Assembly (NCBI GenBank): GCA_022432975.1
Contig: CM039511.1
Location: 23,999,653-24,063,652 of the forward strand
DNA: 64,000 bases
Source: Begonia masoniana
Lineage: Eukaryota > Streptophyta > Magnoliopsida > Cucurbitales > Begoniaceae
Reading direction: 5' to 3'
Shown: piece by piece, positions 46,980 to 57,135 of the stretch
Layout of the letters: every line of letters begins with the position of its first letter
Numbering within the stretch: the stretch's first letter is position 1
Made by a program: the position numbers and the translations under genes
Notes under the pieces: model-generated
The model's database searches: none
Told to the model about the DNA's origin: nothing
The model's input: the letters and a program-made list of their open reading frames with translations, nothing else

Positions 46980-48720
46980 CCAAACAAAGCCGTGAGGGGA
47001 GGATATTGGGCTACGGCCCAATCTCCAGAGCGGACAATATCTTGCTGGGATATGGGGTCGTTACACATAGTTACGTGGTGGGTGAGGGGCGAGATGAGAA
47101 GATGATATTTGAAAGAATATACATATATATGGCTGCTTGTGTAGCAGGTTTGCTGGAACAGGGTAGACCTATTATATATTTAAATGGATGTCATCTGAAG
47201 GGCTCCTACCCCAGCCAATTACTCACGGCTATAAGTATTGATGACAATAATAGTTTATGTCCCATTGTCGTTGCCAACGTGGAGACAGAATGCAAGGACT
47301 CGTGGATGTGGTTTTTGGAATTATTGCGGTACGATTTAGGCATTGACCGTGGATGAGGATGAACATTTGTGTCGGATCGACAAAAGATATATATTATTAT
47401 TACTATTATAATTATTCGGGCGTTGTAGTTATATTGTTTTATGCTGAGTCTGTTTTTCTATAAAATTTCAAGGGTTGTTGGCTGCTGTGGATGACACATT
47501 TGGTTTAGCCGAACACCGTTTCTGCCAAAGACATATGCATGCAAACTTCAAAGGATGATTTTGGGGCATAGCACATAGAGATGCGATGTGGAATGCAGTA
47601 AAAGCAACCACAATGGAATATTTTGAGATAGCAATGAGGAAAGTGTATTAGCTCAACAAGGATGCCCACGCATGGCTTTGACGAACACCACCTAGTTGTT
47701 GGGCTACTCATGCGTTTTTGCTAATTCCCAAGTGCGACTTGGGCTTGAACAATTTATGCGAGTCTTTCAATTCAGCTATATTGCCGGCCAGGGACAAACC
47801 GATCCTAACTATGTTCGAGATGATTCGAAAGACCATGATGACTTAAATTGTAAAAAAATACGAGTCAGACGATGTCCTGTATCCTAAGATTAGGAGAAAG
47901 CTAGAGAATCTCAATGAGGCAGCTCATAGTTGGAGTGCTGAGTTAGCGAGAGATGCACGGTTTGAGGTCAGCAATGACAACGAACAATATGTCATTGTCC
48001 TGAATGAAGGCGTATCCGCATGTCGGAGGTGGGAGCTTACTGGAATCCCCTGTGTTCATGTCATTCTATGCATTTATTTCATGAGAGAGCCGGTGGAAAA
48101 TTTCGTTCATATATACTATTATCGGGATATATATTTGGAGATGTACTCACACTTAATTCGTCCCGTTAATGGCCAAAAAATGTGGCCGGAACCAGAGAAT
48201 TGGACTTTAATCGTTTCACCCGAGAGAAGGTCCCAACCTGGTAGGCAGAAAAAGAAAAGAGTGCGCGATGTCGATGAGCCTTCTACGTCGATAATTTCTA
48301 AGAAGTCTACGATGTCGTGTGGTAAATGTCGACGTCAAGGGCATAACAATCGCACATGTCTTGAGAGGAGATCCAATTCAAGTGCTGCTGCTTCGTGTGA
48401 AACATTTATGAGTTTCCAGACATTTGACGGGGCTCAAGTATATTTTTTCTCATTATTCCTAAACAAACTAAGATTATTATGTTTTAATATAACTATCATT
48501 ACTTGTAGGAATCTACTACACGCGGCCATGAAATAGGATGATGGATCTTAGGCGATGACGAGGACATTCTGGAGCAGCTTTATTTTATGCATTTTGTCTG
48601 TTGTAATTTAATTTAATGTACAATTCATTTCAACTTCAAGTTATTTTGTAATGAGAGCTAATAATTATTAGTATATAAGTTCTATATGATAATTTTGTTA
48701 ATTTGACGTTTAATACTGAA

Positions 48721-48908
48721 CCTGTTTGGGTAGTCGAATATGCAGGATGATACTAGCTATGGGGGAGTCAAAAAACAAATAAAACTCTATCCAATTTTTC
48801 AATTTTTTTTTATAAGTGAGAAAAAATAAAAAATTTAGGCAGAGTTTCCTTTGTTTTTTGACTCATCCATATCTAGTATTATCCTGCATATTCGACTATC
48901 CAAACAGG
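48721..48908. repeat. 188-bp inverted repeat between the two MULE genes
   Basis: The left arm CCTGTTTGGGTAGTCGAATA and following bases pair with the right arm ending TATTCGACTATCCAAACAGG. Arms are about 70 nt, with a T-rich and A-rich loop. It looks like a nested MITE or a hairpin terminator-like structure. No clear target duplication was found. Confidence 0.8.
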
Positions 48909-48924
48909 TCTAATATTTTGCACC

Positions 48925-49090
48925 AAACATCAAGTGCATCCAACAAAAATACATGTAACTATAAGTTTACATCATCCAACATAAAGTGCATCAGTTCTAG
49001 AAATATACATCATTCAACTAAGTGCATCAAACTAAATTAAAGTCCATCAAACTACAGTGCATCCAACTATTGTTCATCAAACTAATATAA
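48925..49090. repeat. Degenerate GTGCATCAAACTA repeats
   Basis: Variants of GTGCATC(A/C)AACTA occur about six to eight times between 48930 and 49080, in the 3' flank of the minus-strand MULE gene. Confidence 0.7.
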
Positions 49091-49229
49091 ATCAAAATAT
49101 ACTACGGTGGGAGTCGTCCTCATCGCCCTCCATTGCTAGGCCGTCATCAATGCCCCCATCATTCTGGTAGTCCATCATCTCCTATCTGCACGTAAAAAAT
49201 AATAATAAGAAATATGGGTTGTAATGTAC

Positions 49230-50511
49230 CTACGATTGGGCATCATTGTTATCGTTATCTCCCACCAATTGGACTTCCTCCTCATTGCCCACGATCGGTT
49301 CGACATAGTCGTCATCATCGCCTGACATCGGACGGGCATCTTCGTCATTGGCCTCCACCAGGTCTTGGATGATCTGCCTCGTACCTCTGTGGTACTCTAT
49401 CATCCCTCTGAGGTATTTTATCACCTCTCTGTGATGCTCCGTCATAGTCACTTTGATCTGGTGGACTCTGTTTGAGAGAGACTCTATATTCGTCCTAATA
49501 GACTCCATATCTGCCCTAACAGACTCCGGAGGTTACCCTATATGAGTGGGCTACCTTACATGACTGGGTTGCCCTACATCATCCCCCTCATCTCCTCTCA
49601 ACGTCCACATCCCATCTATTTCTACAAGCCCCATCCGAACCAAATGAAGCTTGCCAAATGCCTTTCCGGCCCGCTGTGATCTGAGCTGCTCTCCAAGCGG
49701 TAACTCAATCTCAAAATACTCGACAATTTTCTAAATCAACACACTGTAGGAGAGATTCTTGTTCCGTGTACGCCCAATTTCACACATGTGACTTAAAATC
49801 ACAACTCCGTGGTCGAATATTATACCATTGTATAGTTTCTCCATGATATAGAGACACATGTAGCTAACGTGATCTCTATGTCAAACACGCGGTAGAATGA
49901 TGTGTGAAAATAGGTTGTGGACTACGTGAGCTTTTACATTTAAGTCTTTCGCTCCTGGCTTAATGAACTGCACAATGTCAGAGTTCCGATGAATTTGACT
50001 AATGAACTCTGTTCTCTCGGCTGTTCCGAGGAAGGGACATTTCCGTTGGGCATGATAGTATCTCTCTGCCCCTTCTGCGGCAAACCCAATCAACCAATTG
50101 ACCGTCTCCGGAGTAATGAGAATCTCCTTACCCAATATGTAGATCTTGATAATTCCAGACTTCCCAGTCCAGCTCATGTTCGCATAGAATATGCGAACAA
50201 TTCTGTCACAACTTTTGCCCCGCAGACTATACACCTTTTGGAGGCCGATTCTGTCGAACATCTCATTGATCTGCAAGGACTCCCATCTTGTTAAAGTCCA
50301 CAGTCTTCGACAACGTAACCTGACGGTGTAACAAATCTAGGTCGAGCTGCTCTCGACAATGCTGATTGCAAAATTCAGTCGATAAAAACTCCGACCGTGG
50401 TGGAGGTGGCATCGGCCTCTCTGGCCGGTTTGAGGGTTCAACTTGTGAAGTTGAAGGTGCACGACTCGGGAAAAACGTTCGTCTAACAGTCAATCTGTCT
50501 CTGTCTGCCAT
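49230..50511 (-). pseudogene. Second MULE gene: putative plant transposon protein-like
   Basis: The start is ATG at 50511 (MADRDRLTVRRTFFP), just after an acceptor (AATTGCAG) that follows the right TIR leader. A frameshift near 50275, or an unrecognised intron, leads to the frame 50276-49881 (IVRIFYANMSWTGKSG, LGKEILITPETVNWLIGF). This continues as VSYMCLYIMEKL and VILSHMCEIG near 49800-49860. The pattern resembles the 'putative plant transposon protein' domain common in plant mobile-element proteins. The last part (49508-49230) is a probable coiled coil with an acidic end (SGDDDDYVEPIVGNEEE). Several stops lie around 49510-49560, so it is decayed. Function unknown; it holds the mudrB position but is not recognisably mudrB. 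Confidence 0.7.
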
Positions 50512-50714
50512 TTCAGTATATTCTGCAATTTGAGAATTTTCAAAAAAAAAATTAGCCTCAAATAAATCAAAATTGAAACTATTTTCTGAGCAGTTTACCA
50601 GATAGACGCTCTTTTTAGTGAGTCCGTCAAGTAAAAATAAACCTGGACGGACACTCTGAAAAGGGCGTCCGTCCAGTAAACTGCCATAACGTACGGTTTC
50701 AAATAGCAATAAAA

Positions 50715-51326
50715 AATCTGATTTATTTACCATAAAAATTGAACTAAATCAATCAGAATGGAGAAAGCTATTACTTAAAGTGTTTTTCGGTCGAAAATCT
50801 ACAAAAAATTTGAAAGAGGTTGAGAGAAAATTGATTTTGCCACGGTGAAAATGTCAGATTTCAGACTCTAGTTTGATATAAATCGCGAGCTCGGACGAAT
50901 GCTGCATTTAAGCGTCAGTTCGGTTTTGCCCTAATTTAGAACGTCTGTCCGTTTATAAAATGGCTTAAAAATAACGGACGGATGCTTAAATATAGAGTTC
51001 GTCTGATCTGCACGTCGACTGCCACGGCAAAACTTATGTATGGACGGACGAACTTTTCATGTGTCCGTCCGTTATATTTATCAGACGGTCTCTATTTTGA
51101 AACTTCCGTCCAGTATATGACAAAAGAATTGACACGGACGAACACTAATATTTTCCGTCCGTCCGATATACAGCCAAAATGGATACCGGACGCAGATCGA
51201 ACGGACAGTAGGGTTTGTTTTGTTATGGTTTTTTTTTATAGTTTAAGGTTTGAATTGTTAAATTTAATACTTTAAGGTTTCAAATTAAAAAAACGTATAC
51301 TTCAAGATTTTTATCGGTAATTTCCC
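50715..51326 (-). repeat. Right TIR of the MULE
   Basis: Inverted copy of the left TIR, with the same CGGACGGAC-type motifs (about 50890-51200). Its leader donor position reads CTTTAA|gtaatag where the left has CTTCAG|gtaatag. Confidence 0.88.
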
Positions 51327-51335
51327 AAATTTAAA

Positions 51336-53590
51336 TTAAGTTAATCACATTAGAACAATGAAATGTGATTGGAAATGATAATAACTCATATTTTATCATT
51401 GATAATTTAGTTAAGCCATCAGATTGGGGTATCATACAAGATAACTTCACGAAAAAAAAAGACTAATTTATTGATATTACACTTTCAAAGAAAAAATAGG
51501 CATAATATTAGATATCTCGAGTTATCAATTTGTGTTAGACCTAGAACAATTGGATATGTGCAATAAAACATATTAATTTTGTACGAAAGTTATTGTAGTT
51601 GCTTATTGGGTATTAATTGAAGGTGCAAACATGCTTATAATCTCCAACAAATTAAAGATATTAAACTAGACACCCTAAATTAGAAATTGGCTTTGCAAGT
51701 AAGTTAGAAAGTTATGCATGTGTAACACAAGCACAATGCATAGAGAAATAATAAAAAAAAATGGGAGTTTCCAGAAATAATAAAACTATGCTTTTATTTG
51801 TTTATTTAGGAGAAAATTGATGGAATATGTTGTTTGGTTCTTGTTAAGATAAATGTAAAATATAAAATTTGATATGATTATGCATAAAAACAACAAGGTC
51901 TTTTGTGTGTTGGTTTGGAGGCAAGCTAGGCTTTGAGAGCCTAGGTGGTGGTAGCAGAATTTAGATAGAAATTTGTGTCTCGTGTTGGAATCCTAGGTGC
52001 AGAGCAAAGATTTTTATCTTGATCTGATGACTTGTCGAATGATCTAGTGGATAACAAATAACAGACAATGAACGATGATTGAAAGTTGTCGAACAATGAT
52101 TTGAAGCCATGAAGCAATGGTTTGAAAGAAAGTGTGATGAAATTGACGAAACCTGACTGTTGAATAGTGAAAAAAACAAAAAAATTGGGTGACTCAAAGA
52201 TTTGATCTTATCGAATTCGACGAAAATCGAGAAAAAATAATAGGTTAAACCATAATGTGCCTGAAAGTGGCACCCAACAACTTAGGCTTAACCGGCCGCC
52301 ATTCATGGCCAGGTCGGCCAGTCACGGCGACCAGAGGAAAGTCTTCCCTAACATAGAACGTGACTGTGCAGAAGTGAGTGTCGCGCAAACACGGGTGAAT
52401 CACCAACCAAAATTTCCTACCGAATTGCACTTGGAAAACAGTAGGCAAATTCGGAAGGAAATCACGATTTTCCTCTATGCAATCCTTCAAACCGCGAAGT
52501 GCTGGACTTCACACCTACCAGAGGCAAGCTCGACCTATCCAAGGCTGACTCAACATCTCCGACAGGCAGTGAGGGGTTCTAAACAACGACATGAACAACG
52601 CCCACTCTGACTATGATTTTCCCAGCAAAACAACTAGTGTTTTGAATAACTCAGCTCCAAATCCCAACGAACAGACTGATTTTTCTTTTTTCCATTAGAT
52701 CGAGCTAATTATCATCCCAATCATCAACGACATGGAAATTTTCATCAGAGACAAGACGACTTTATTTTCATATGGTAAAGGAGATGACTTTTGTGAAGAT
52801 CAAACTTTCTATCGAAGGCACAAAGTGAAAATTGAACTGTCCTAGATGCAAGTAACATCATAGAGAAAACTCGGAGGATCTTAACATGCGTTCATAGAAA
52901 ATCTGGGAAAGAACATAGGCTATCGATCTGCCATAACGCAACTGACATCCAAGCAAAACCAAACCTAGGGAACTACTTCAATCCTCTAAGGCAACTAAGA
53001 GACTGGGACGACTCGACCCATCATCGCCAGCTCTCCTGAACTAGAGTGCAAATCGACAATGAGGATTAACCTTGGAAAACTCAAAGAGACAAAACCCACC
53101 TCAAAAAGATTTGCTCCATCAAAAAACCAAACACGATACCGGTATGAACATACTCTACGAATGATCTGTCCTATCAAGGAGTTACGATTTATAAACATGA
53201 TGTGGAAGAACTTGGAATGCACACAAAATTTGGGAATCTTAGACCACAATCTAAGATGAATCGACAACATTTAAGTAGACAAACACAATCACGGACGAAC
53301 GCAGACGAGTTCACCCACTCATGTTTACTAAAGGAAGTTCAACAAGCAACTTCGAAACTCACTCAATGAAAATTGCAGAAATAATCTTGAGAGCTTTAAC
53401 CATGAGCGAGCAAATTTGAAAAAGAAATTGCTAACCTCCTGTGGACAACAACAAGATGTCTTCTTAGTCGCTTCTTAACTTACTCAAAAAATTTCATATC
53501 TGGTGTTAGAACAATTCCCATGCCCAGCGAATGAAATTTCAAGACAACACACTATTAAATTTGTAAGTGATCACTTCCAGGAACAGGAAC
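51336..53590. other. Stretch without recognised gene
   Basis: 51336-52000 is AT-rich. From about 52200 to 53590 composition is more balanced, with short random open frames only. It may be decayed retroelement sequence, but no domain is identified. Confidence 0.45.
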
Positions 53591-53878
53591 TGTCACAACC
53601 CGAGAAGGGGCCTAACAGAAATGTCAGGTTAAACGATCAACCTCGGAAAGGTCCACCGTCTAACCTAAGGCTAAATGCGGAAGTTTAACACTGATCTAGG
53701 ACCTCCTCGAAGCAACAAACATAAGGGAGTACAAACAATCATAGAAATACAAGATAAACAAATTTAATTTTATTTACATGCCAAAGTACTGTACAATCTC
53801 GGATAGGTTCTTACATAAGAGTACAAAGTAGAGGGAACACAGAGATGCGACCCAAGGAAAATCCGACTCAGATTAGGT

Positions 53879-55916
53879 TCACTTCTTACCCTTCTTTCCT
53901 TTACCTGAAAATAATAATAAAGAAAATCGTTGGGTGAGTGAGAAACTCAAAATGAGATGGTACACATATCACTATCAAAACATGCATGCCAGTTTCAGTA
54001 TTATTAGTTATCTTCTCATTTCCCATTTAGAACGATTGTTGGTGCTAACGACGACTAAACACTGGCCAGATCAGCTAATAGGACTAGCCTAGCTCAGAGT
54101 CCCTCTCGCCGTCCGTGGGGCGCACCACACATTCTACCTATTAGTAGGGGGTGAACCCTTCACCTATTAGCAGGGGGTGTACCCTTCACCTATTTGCAGG
54201 GGGTGAACCCTTCACCTATTCGCAGGGGGTGTACCCTTCACCTATTAGCAGGAGGTGTACCCTTCACCTATTCGCAGGGGGTGAACCCTTCCCCTATTCG
54301 CAGGGGGTGAATCCTTTCACCTATTAGTAGGGGTGAATCCCTTCACCTATTCACAGGGGGTGAATCCCTTCACCTATCAGCAGGGGGTGAATCTCTCACC
54401 TATCAGCAGGGGATGAATCCCTTCACCTATTCGCAGGGGGTGAATCCCTTCACCTATTCGCAGGGGGTGTGCCCTTCACCTATTAGCAGGGGGTGTACCC
54501 TTCACCTATTAGCAGGGAGTGAATCCCTTCACCTATTAGCGGGGGTGAATCCCTTCACCTATTAGCAGGGGGTGTACCCTTCACCTATTAGCAGGGGGTG
54601 AACTCTTCACTTATTAGCAGGGAGTGAACCCTTCACCTATTAGCAGGGGGTGTACCTTTCACCTATTCGCAGGGGGTGTATCCTTCACTCCAGTATCATA
54701 CCCCAAATGGCATAGCAGAAACCAATGCATGAATAAAAATCAAATGCATGTATAACATCTGCATGCCAAACAAGATAACTCCCTTGAAAATCTCAATACA
54801 GCCCGTCGACAAAGTTGCATAAAACATGGCATCTATAGTTCTGTAGGCAGTATGAATCAGTCAAAGATAAACCTATATGCAAGACTAGGTAGTACGTAGT
54901 AAGTAGAATAACTCGTACCTCTATAGCGAGTCCCCCTATCCTCAGTGAACCGTGGCTTCTCAGGAATGGTTTCAAACTCAGCAAAATCCTCTGAATCTGT
55001 GAAACAACACAAGGAATGAACCCCGTTAAGGTCCAATCGGGTTTAGAAACGATATAAACTACGAATTGGGGCAAAAACGGGTCAAAACGGCTCGGGTTGA
55101 CTTTTGGTCAAAGTCAACGATCAAAGTCAACAGTCAACAGTCAATTGTTGACTTTGACTGACTGGACCTATTCAGGTTTGGTCGGACCGGTTCGGGTCAA
55201 GACTGGTTCAGGTTGAGTTGAACCCAAATTGGTCGGGTCTGGTCGGGTCGATTCGGGTCGGATCTAATTGAACTGGTTCGGGTCGATCCGGGTCGGTCCG
55301 GGTCGGATCGGTTTGACCCAGACAACCTATTCCAGCTGGGCTCGGGACTATCCCGAGCCAAAACCCGGATTGGGTCGGACCAAATCGGGTTCTGTCCAGG
55401 AGGGCTGAGCTGACCCGACCTAATGGGCTAGGTCGGACTCGGCCTGATGGACCCAAGTCCAACCCGACCCAGAAGACCATGGGTCTGGGTCTAGCCTGAC
55501 CCGAAGTCAGATCGGGCTTGGCCAAACCCAGTCGGGCCCAACTCGGCCCTGGGCCAGAGTCAACTCGGCCTTGGGCCTGGGTCAACTCGGCCCAAAGCCC
55601 GAGTTGACTCAGCCCATGGTCGAGTTGACTCGACCGTCGACTGCCGAACGCCGACGAAGCTTCGGCAACCAACCGACGACCTACCCGCGGCAAAAAAGTC
55701 AAATTTCTAACCTGTTTTTCACTTAAATTCGTTTCCAATGCATTTCTAACCACTTTTCGAGTCACTCCCTGCCAAAAACACCAAGAAATCGACCCCAAAA
55801 ACTCAGATCTAACACAACCGAAAAACCCAAAACTTCTCGGGCTAAAATCGAGAGATAGAGGGCTTACCTTCAAAAACCCTCTTCGTCAACGTTGATCTAC
55901 ACTTCGAGACGAACAT
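53879..55916 (-). CDS. LTR-borne spliced short ORF, L2 (50 residues, hypothetical)
   Basis: No known family is recognised. Exons on the minus strand: 55916-55868 (ATG, 49 nt, ends TTTGAAG|gtaagc), 54996-54919 (78 nt, between TTTCACAG and |gtacga) and 53904-53879 (26 nt, after ATTTTCAG). Both introns are phase 1, and the frame runs from ATG to TGA at 53879 (153 nt in all). Exon 1 begins MFVSKCRSTLTKRVFE, exon 2 contains EFETIPEKPRFTEDRG, and exon 3 is a basic tail GKGKKGKK. It runs in the sense direction of the LTR, starts about 360 nt after the LTR's 5' end and stops about 290 nt before its 3' end. The minisatellite lies in intron 2. The layout parallels that in family L1. Confidence 0.5.
54130..54690. 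repeat. Minisatellite, ~26-bp unit, about 20 copies, in the L2 LTR
   Basis: Head-to-tail variants of CCTATTAGCAGGGGGTG followed by TACCCTTCA. Units differ by a few substitutions (AGCAG/CGCAG, TGAA/TGTA). They are directly adjacent with no unique spacers, so it is not a CRISPR array. Confidence 0.95.
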
Positions 55917-56276
55917 TTTGACACCAAGATCTCGCCAAACGGAGGTCGTTCAGGCGTCGGCGATTCTCTCCCTCGCGGCTCTCTCTCTCATTTTCTCTCT
56001 GGTGTTTCTGTCGACAGAATGAAACGATAAGGTTTCATTCTGAAACCTTATCTTTTCATTAAAAAAAACAGAAATAAATAAATAAATATTTTATTTATTT
56101 ATTTATTCTTTTGATTCTATTAATTCTTTAAATTTAATTCAATGTCGTTAACATTCGGTTTCCCGATTTCATTTCTTACCGAATACTTCCTTAAATTGAC
56201 CTCAAATTTACTTTTTATAATTCGAGAAAAATTTATTCAAAAATAAAAAAAAATGCCAAAATTGGCGGGTCTTACA

Positions 56277-56315
56277 TCTTTTCCCCCTTTTTATGAATTT
56301 CGTCCCCGAAATTCG
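56277..56315 (-). promoter_or_regulatory. Polypurine tract and conserved gypsy 3' tail
   Basis: On the minus strand GGGGACGAAATTCATAAAAA is followed by GGGGGAAAAGA directly before the LTR start TGTAAG. This is the plus-strand priming site of the gypsy element. Confidence 0.75.
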
Positions 56316-56419
56316 TCTCAACTACACATTATAGAAAAGGTTAGGGTATCTCTCCACTCCTGTCGCCCAGCAGAGTATTAAAGAGAAAGGGTTCTCCATC
56401 TCCTCGATGGTAAAACCCA

Positions 56420-57120
56420 ACTCCTCGGCAAACACAGCAGAAATAAATGAATGCGACGCCCCAGTATCAAACAACACCCAGCAAAAGTATGAAAGATAAG
56501 AATCGTACCATCTATAACTGCCGGCTGATCAGGCACAGGAAAGTACTCGGCCCGGTCTACTGCATATGACTGACCAGCAACTCCCTTACCCTTCTGATCG
56601 CGACCACGGCCGCTGGCTCTGGAAGTAGATCCACGACATCCACCTGTTCTCTGCTGCTGAACAGGAGGGGATCCACTAGCAAAGGGTTGCCAAATCGGTC
56701 GGTAAGGAGTATCAAAGACGGGCCTATCCTTTGCTCGGCGCTGAGGAGTCTGAAACTGAGCCTGCTAGAAAGAGGGTCTAGTCTGTCCTCGATGCTGGCC
56801 CGAAGGGGAGAATGACTCAGTAGCCGAGGGGATATGGAAGGAGTGTCGTCGCGGCTGCTCCTGAGGCTGCTGCTGTAACGGGCAGTGTCTCCAGAAATGA
56901 CCCGGCTGGCCACAAGTATGACAAGTGTAGGGGGAATATCTATTCCTCCCTGACGATTCGCTACTAGATCCAGAGGAGCGACTCGCACCGACACCCTGAT
57001 CTGACACCTGTCGCTGGCCCTTCCTGGTTATCTTTCCCCCTGAAGACCGGCTACCAGACCCATGCTGAGGGGGGCTATCCCCTGATGAGCACAATCTCTC
57101 TATCCTCAAGGCGGCCTCAT
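56420..57120 (-). pseudogene. Ty3/gypsy gag end and protease
   Basis: The gag zinc knuckle CHTCGQPGHFWRHC is encoded at about 56890-56935, in a Ser/Gly/Gln-rich context. The protease active site DTGAS is encoded at 56454-56468. Two reading frames overlap with shifts between them, so the region is not intact. No reverse transcriptase follows. Confidence 0.8.
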
Positions 57121-57135
57121 AAGAATCTTATGAGG

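Larger units (their letters stand above)
46241..47065 (+). mobile_element. Cassandra-type TRIM retrotransposon (825 bp, complete)
   Basis: Two 377-bp LTRs (46241-46617 and 46689-47065) run TGTGATGACCCG to GTCGTTACA and flank a 71-bp internal region. That region has only a primer site (TGGTATCAGAGCC, 46620-46632) and a purine-rich tract before the second LTR. A perfect CATAG target duplication is at 46236-46240 and 47066-47070. By eye the LTRs differ at about five positions. Each LTR carries 5S-rRNA-like sequence, which defines Cassandra. It encodes no protein and depends on other elements. Its insertion breaks the MULE transposase, so it is younger than that gene's last intact state. Confidence 0.96.
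45525..48537 (+). pseudogene. MULE transposase (mudrA-like), decayed and interrupted
   Basis: The start is ATG at 45525 (MAERLVDADEP) after a poly-T acceptor. The N-terminal zinc/DNA-binding region is visible at about 45740-45980 (DFAVGRQYSSLKAIRD, AKCQGVDCNWHLHAS). The catalytic core resumes after the Cassandra insertion: IYLNGCHLKGSYPSQLLTAI near 47170-47230, KDSWMWFLELL near 47295 and TFVSDRQK near 47370. The family has DG[TC]HLKG for the first catalytic Asp, and here it is Asn. A SWIM-like zinc finger (ACRRWELTGIPCVHVI, first Cys lost) lies near 48020-48070. A CCHC knuckle (CGKCRRQGHNNRTC) is near 48318-48360. Stops and frameshifts are frequent. Confidence 0.92.
44620..51326. mobile_element. 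Mutator-like element (MULE), two genes, long TIRs
   Basis: The ends match as inverted repeats of about 610-620 bp (44620-45243 and 50715-51326). Outer ends read GAGAAATTACCGATAAAAA (left) and GGGAAATTACCGATAAAAA (right, minus strand). A perfect 9-bp target duplication AAATTTAAA flanks it at 44611-44619 and 51327-51335, diagnostic of Mutator transposition. Inside are a plus-strand MuDR-type transposase relic and a minus-strand second gene, arranged convergently as in maize MuDR. A Cassandra TRIM is inserted in the transposase. Confidence 0.93.
53591..56276 (-). repeat. L2 3' LTR (2,686 bp)
   Basis: Bounded by TGTAAG at 56276 and TGACA at 53591 on the minus strand and adjoining the polypurine tract, so the sense direction is certain. 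It holds a spliced short reading frame, a ~26-bp minisatellite and a GGTC/GACC-rich stretch (about 55190-55620) built from TCGGGTCGG-like words. Confidence 0.85.
53591..57135 (-). mobile_element. Deleted Ty3/gypsy element (family L2) with 2.7-kb 3' LTR
   Basis: Minus-strand order is gag with CCHC knuckle and aspartic protease (56420-57120), the conserved 3' tail GGACGAAATTCATAAAAAGG (56277-56315), then the 3' LTR from TGTAAGACCCGCC (56276) to GGTTGTGACA (53591). Reverse transcriptase, RNase H and integrase are missing between protease and the 3' tail, so the element is internally deleted. The 5' end is lost near a 21-bp palindrome at 57115-57135. Confidence 0.85.

Noticed and set aside
46209..46983. 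Long minus-strand open frames (over 200 codons) across the Cassandra element
   Set aside because: They arise from two near-identical LTRs read in antisense and have no domain. Cassandra is non-coding.
52245..52610. Open frames on both strands at about 52.2-52.6 kb
   Set aside because: Short, overlapping, no recognisable motif and no supporting splice or start context.
54130..54690. Regular ~26-bp repeats resembling a CRISPR array
   Set aside because: Units are head-to-tail with no unique spacers, they lie inside a plant LTR, and the genome is eukaryotic. It is a minisatellite.
55208..55873. 221-codon minus-strand open frame
   Set aside because: Low-complexity translation of GGTC/GACC repeats inside the L2 LTR. 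The proposed short ORF uses another path.
57115..57135. 21-bp palindrome CCTCATAAGAATCTTATGAGG as a regulatory site
   Set aside because: It sits at the broken end of a decayed gypsy gag. A rearrangement scar or chance is more likely.
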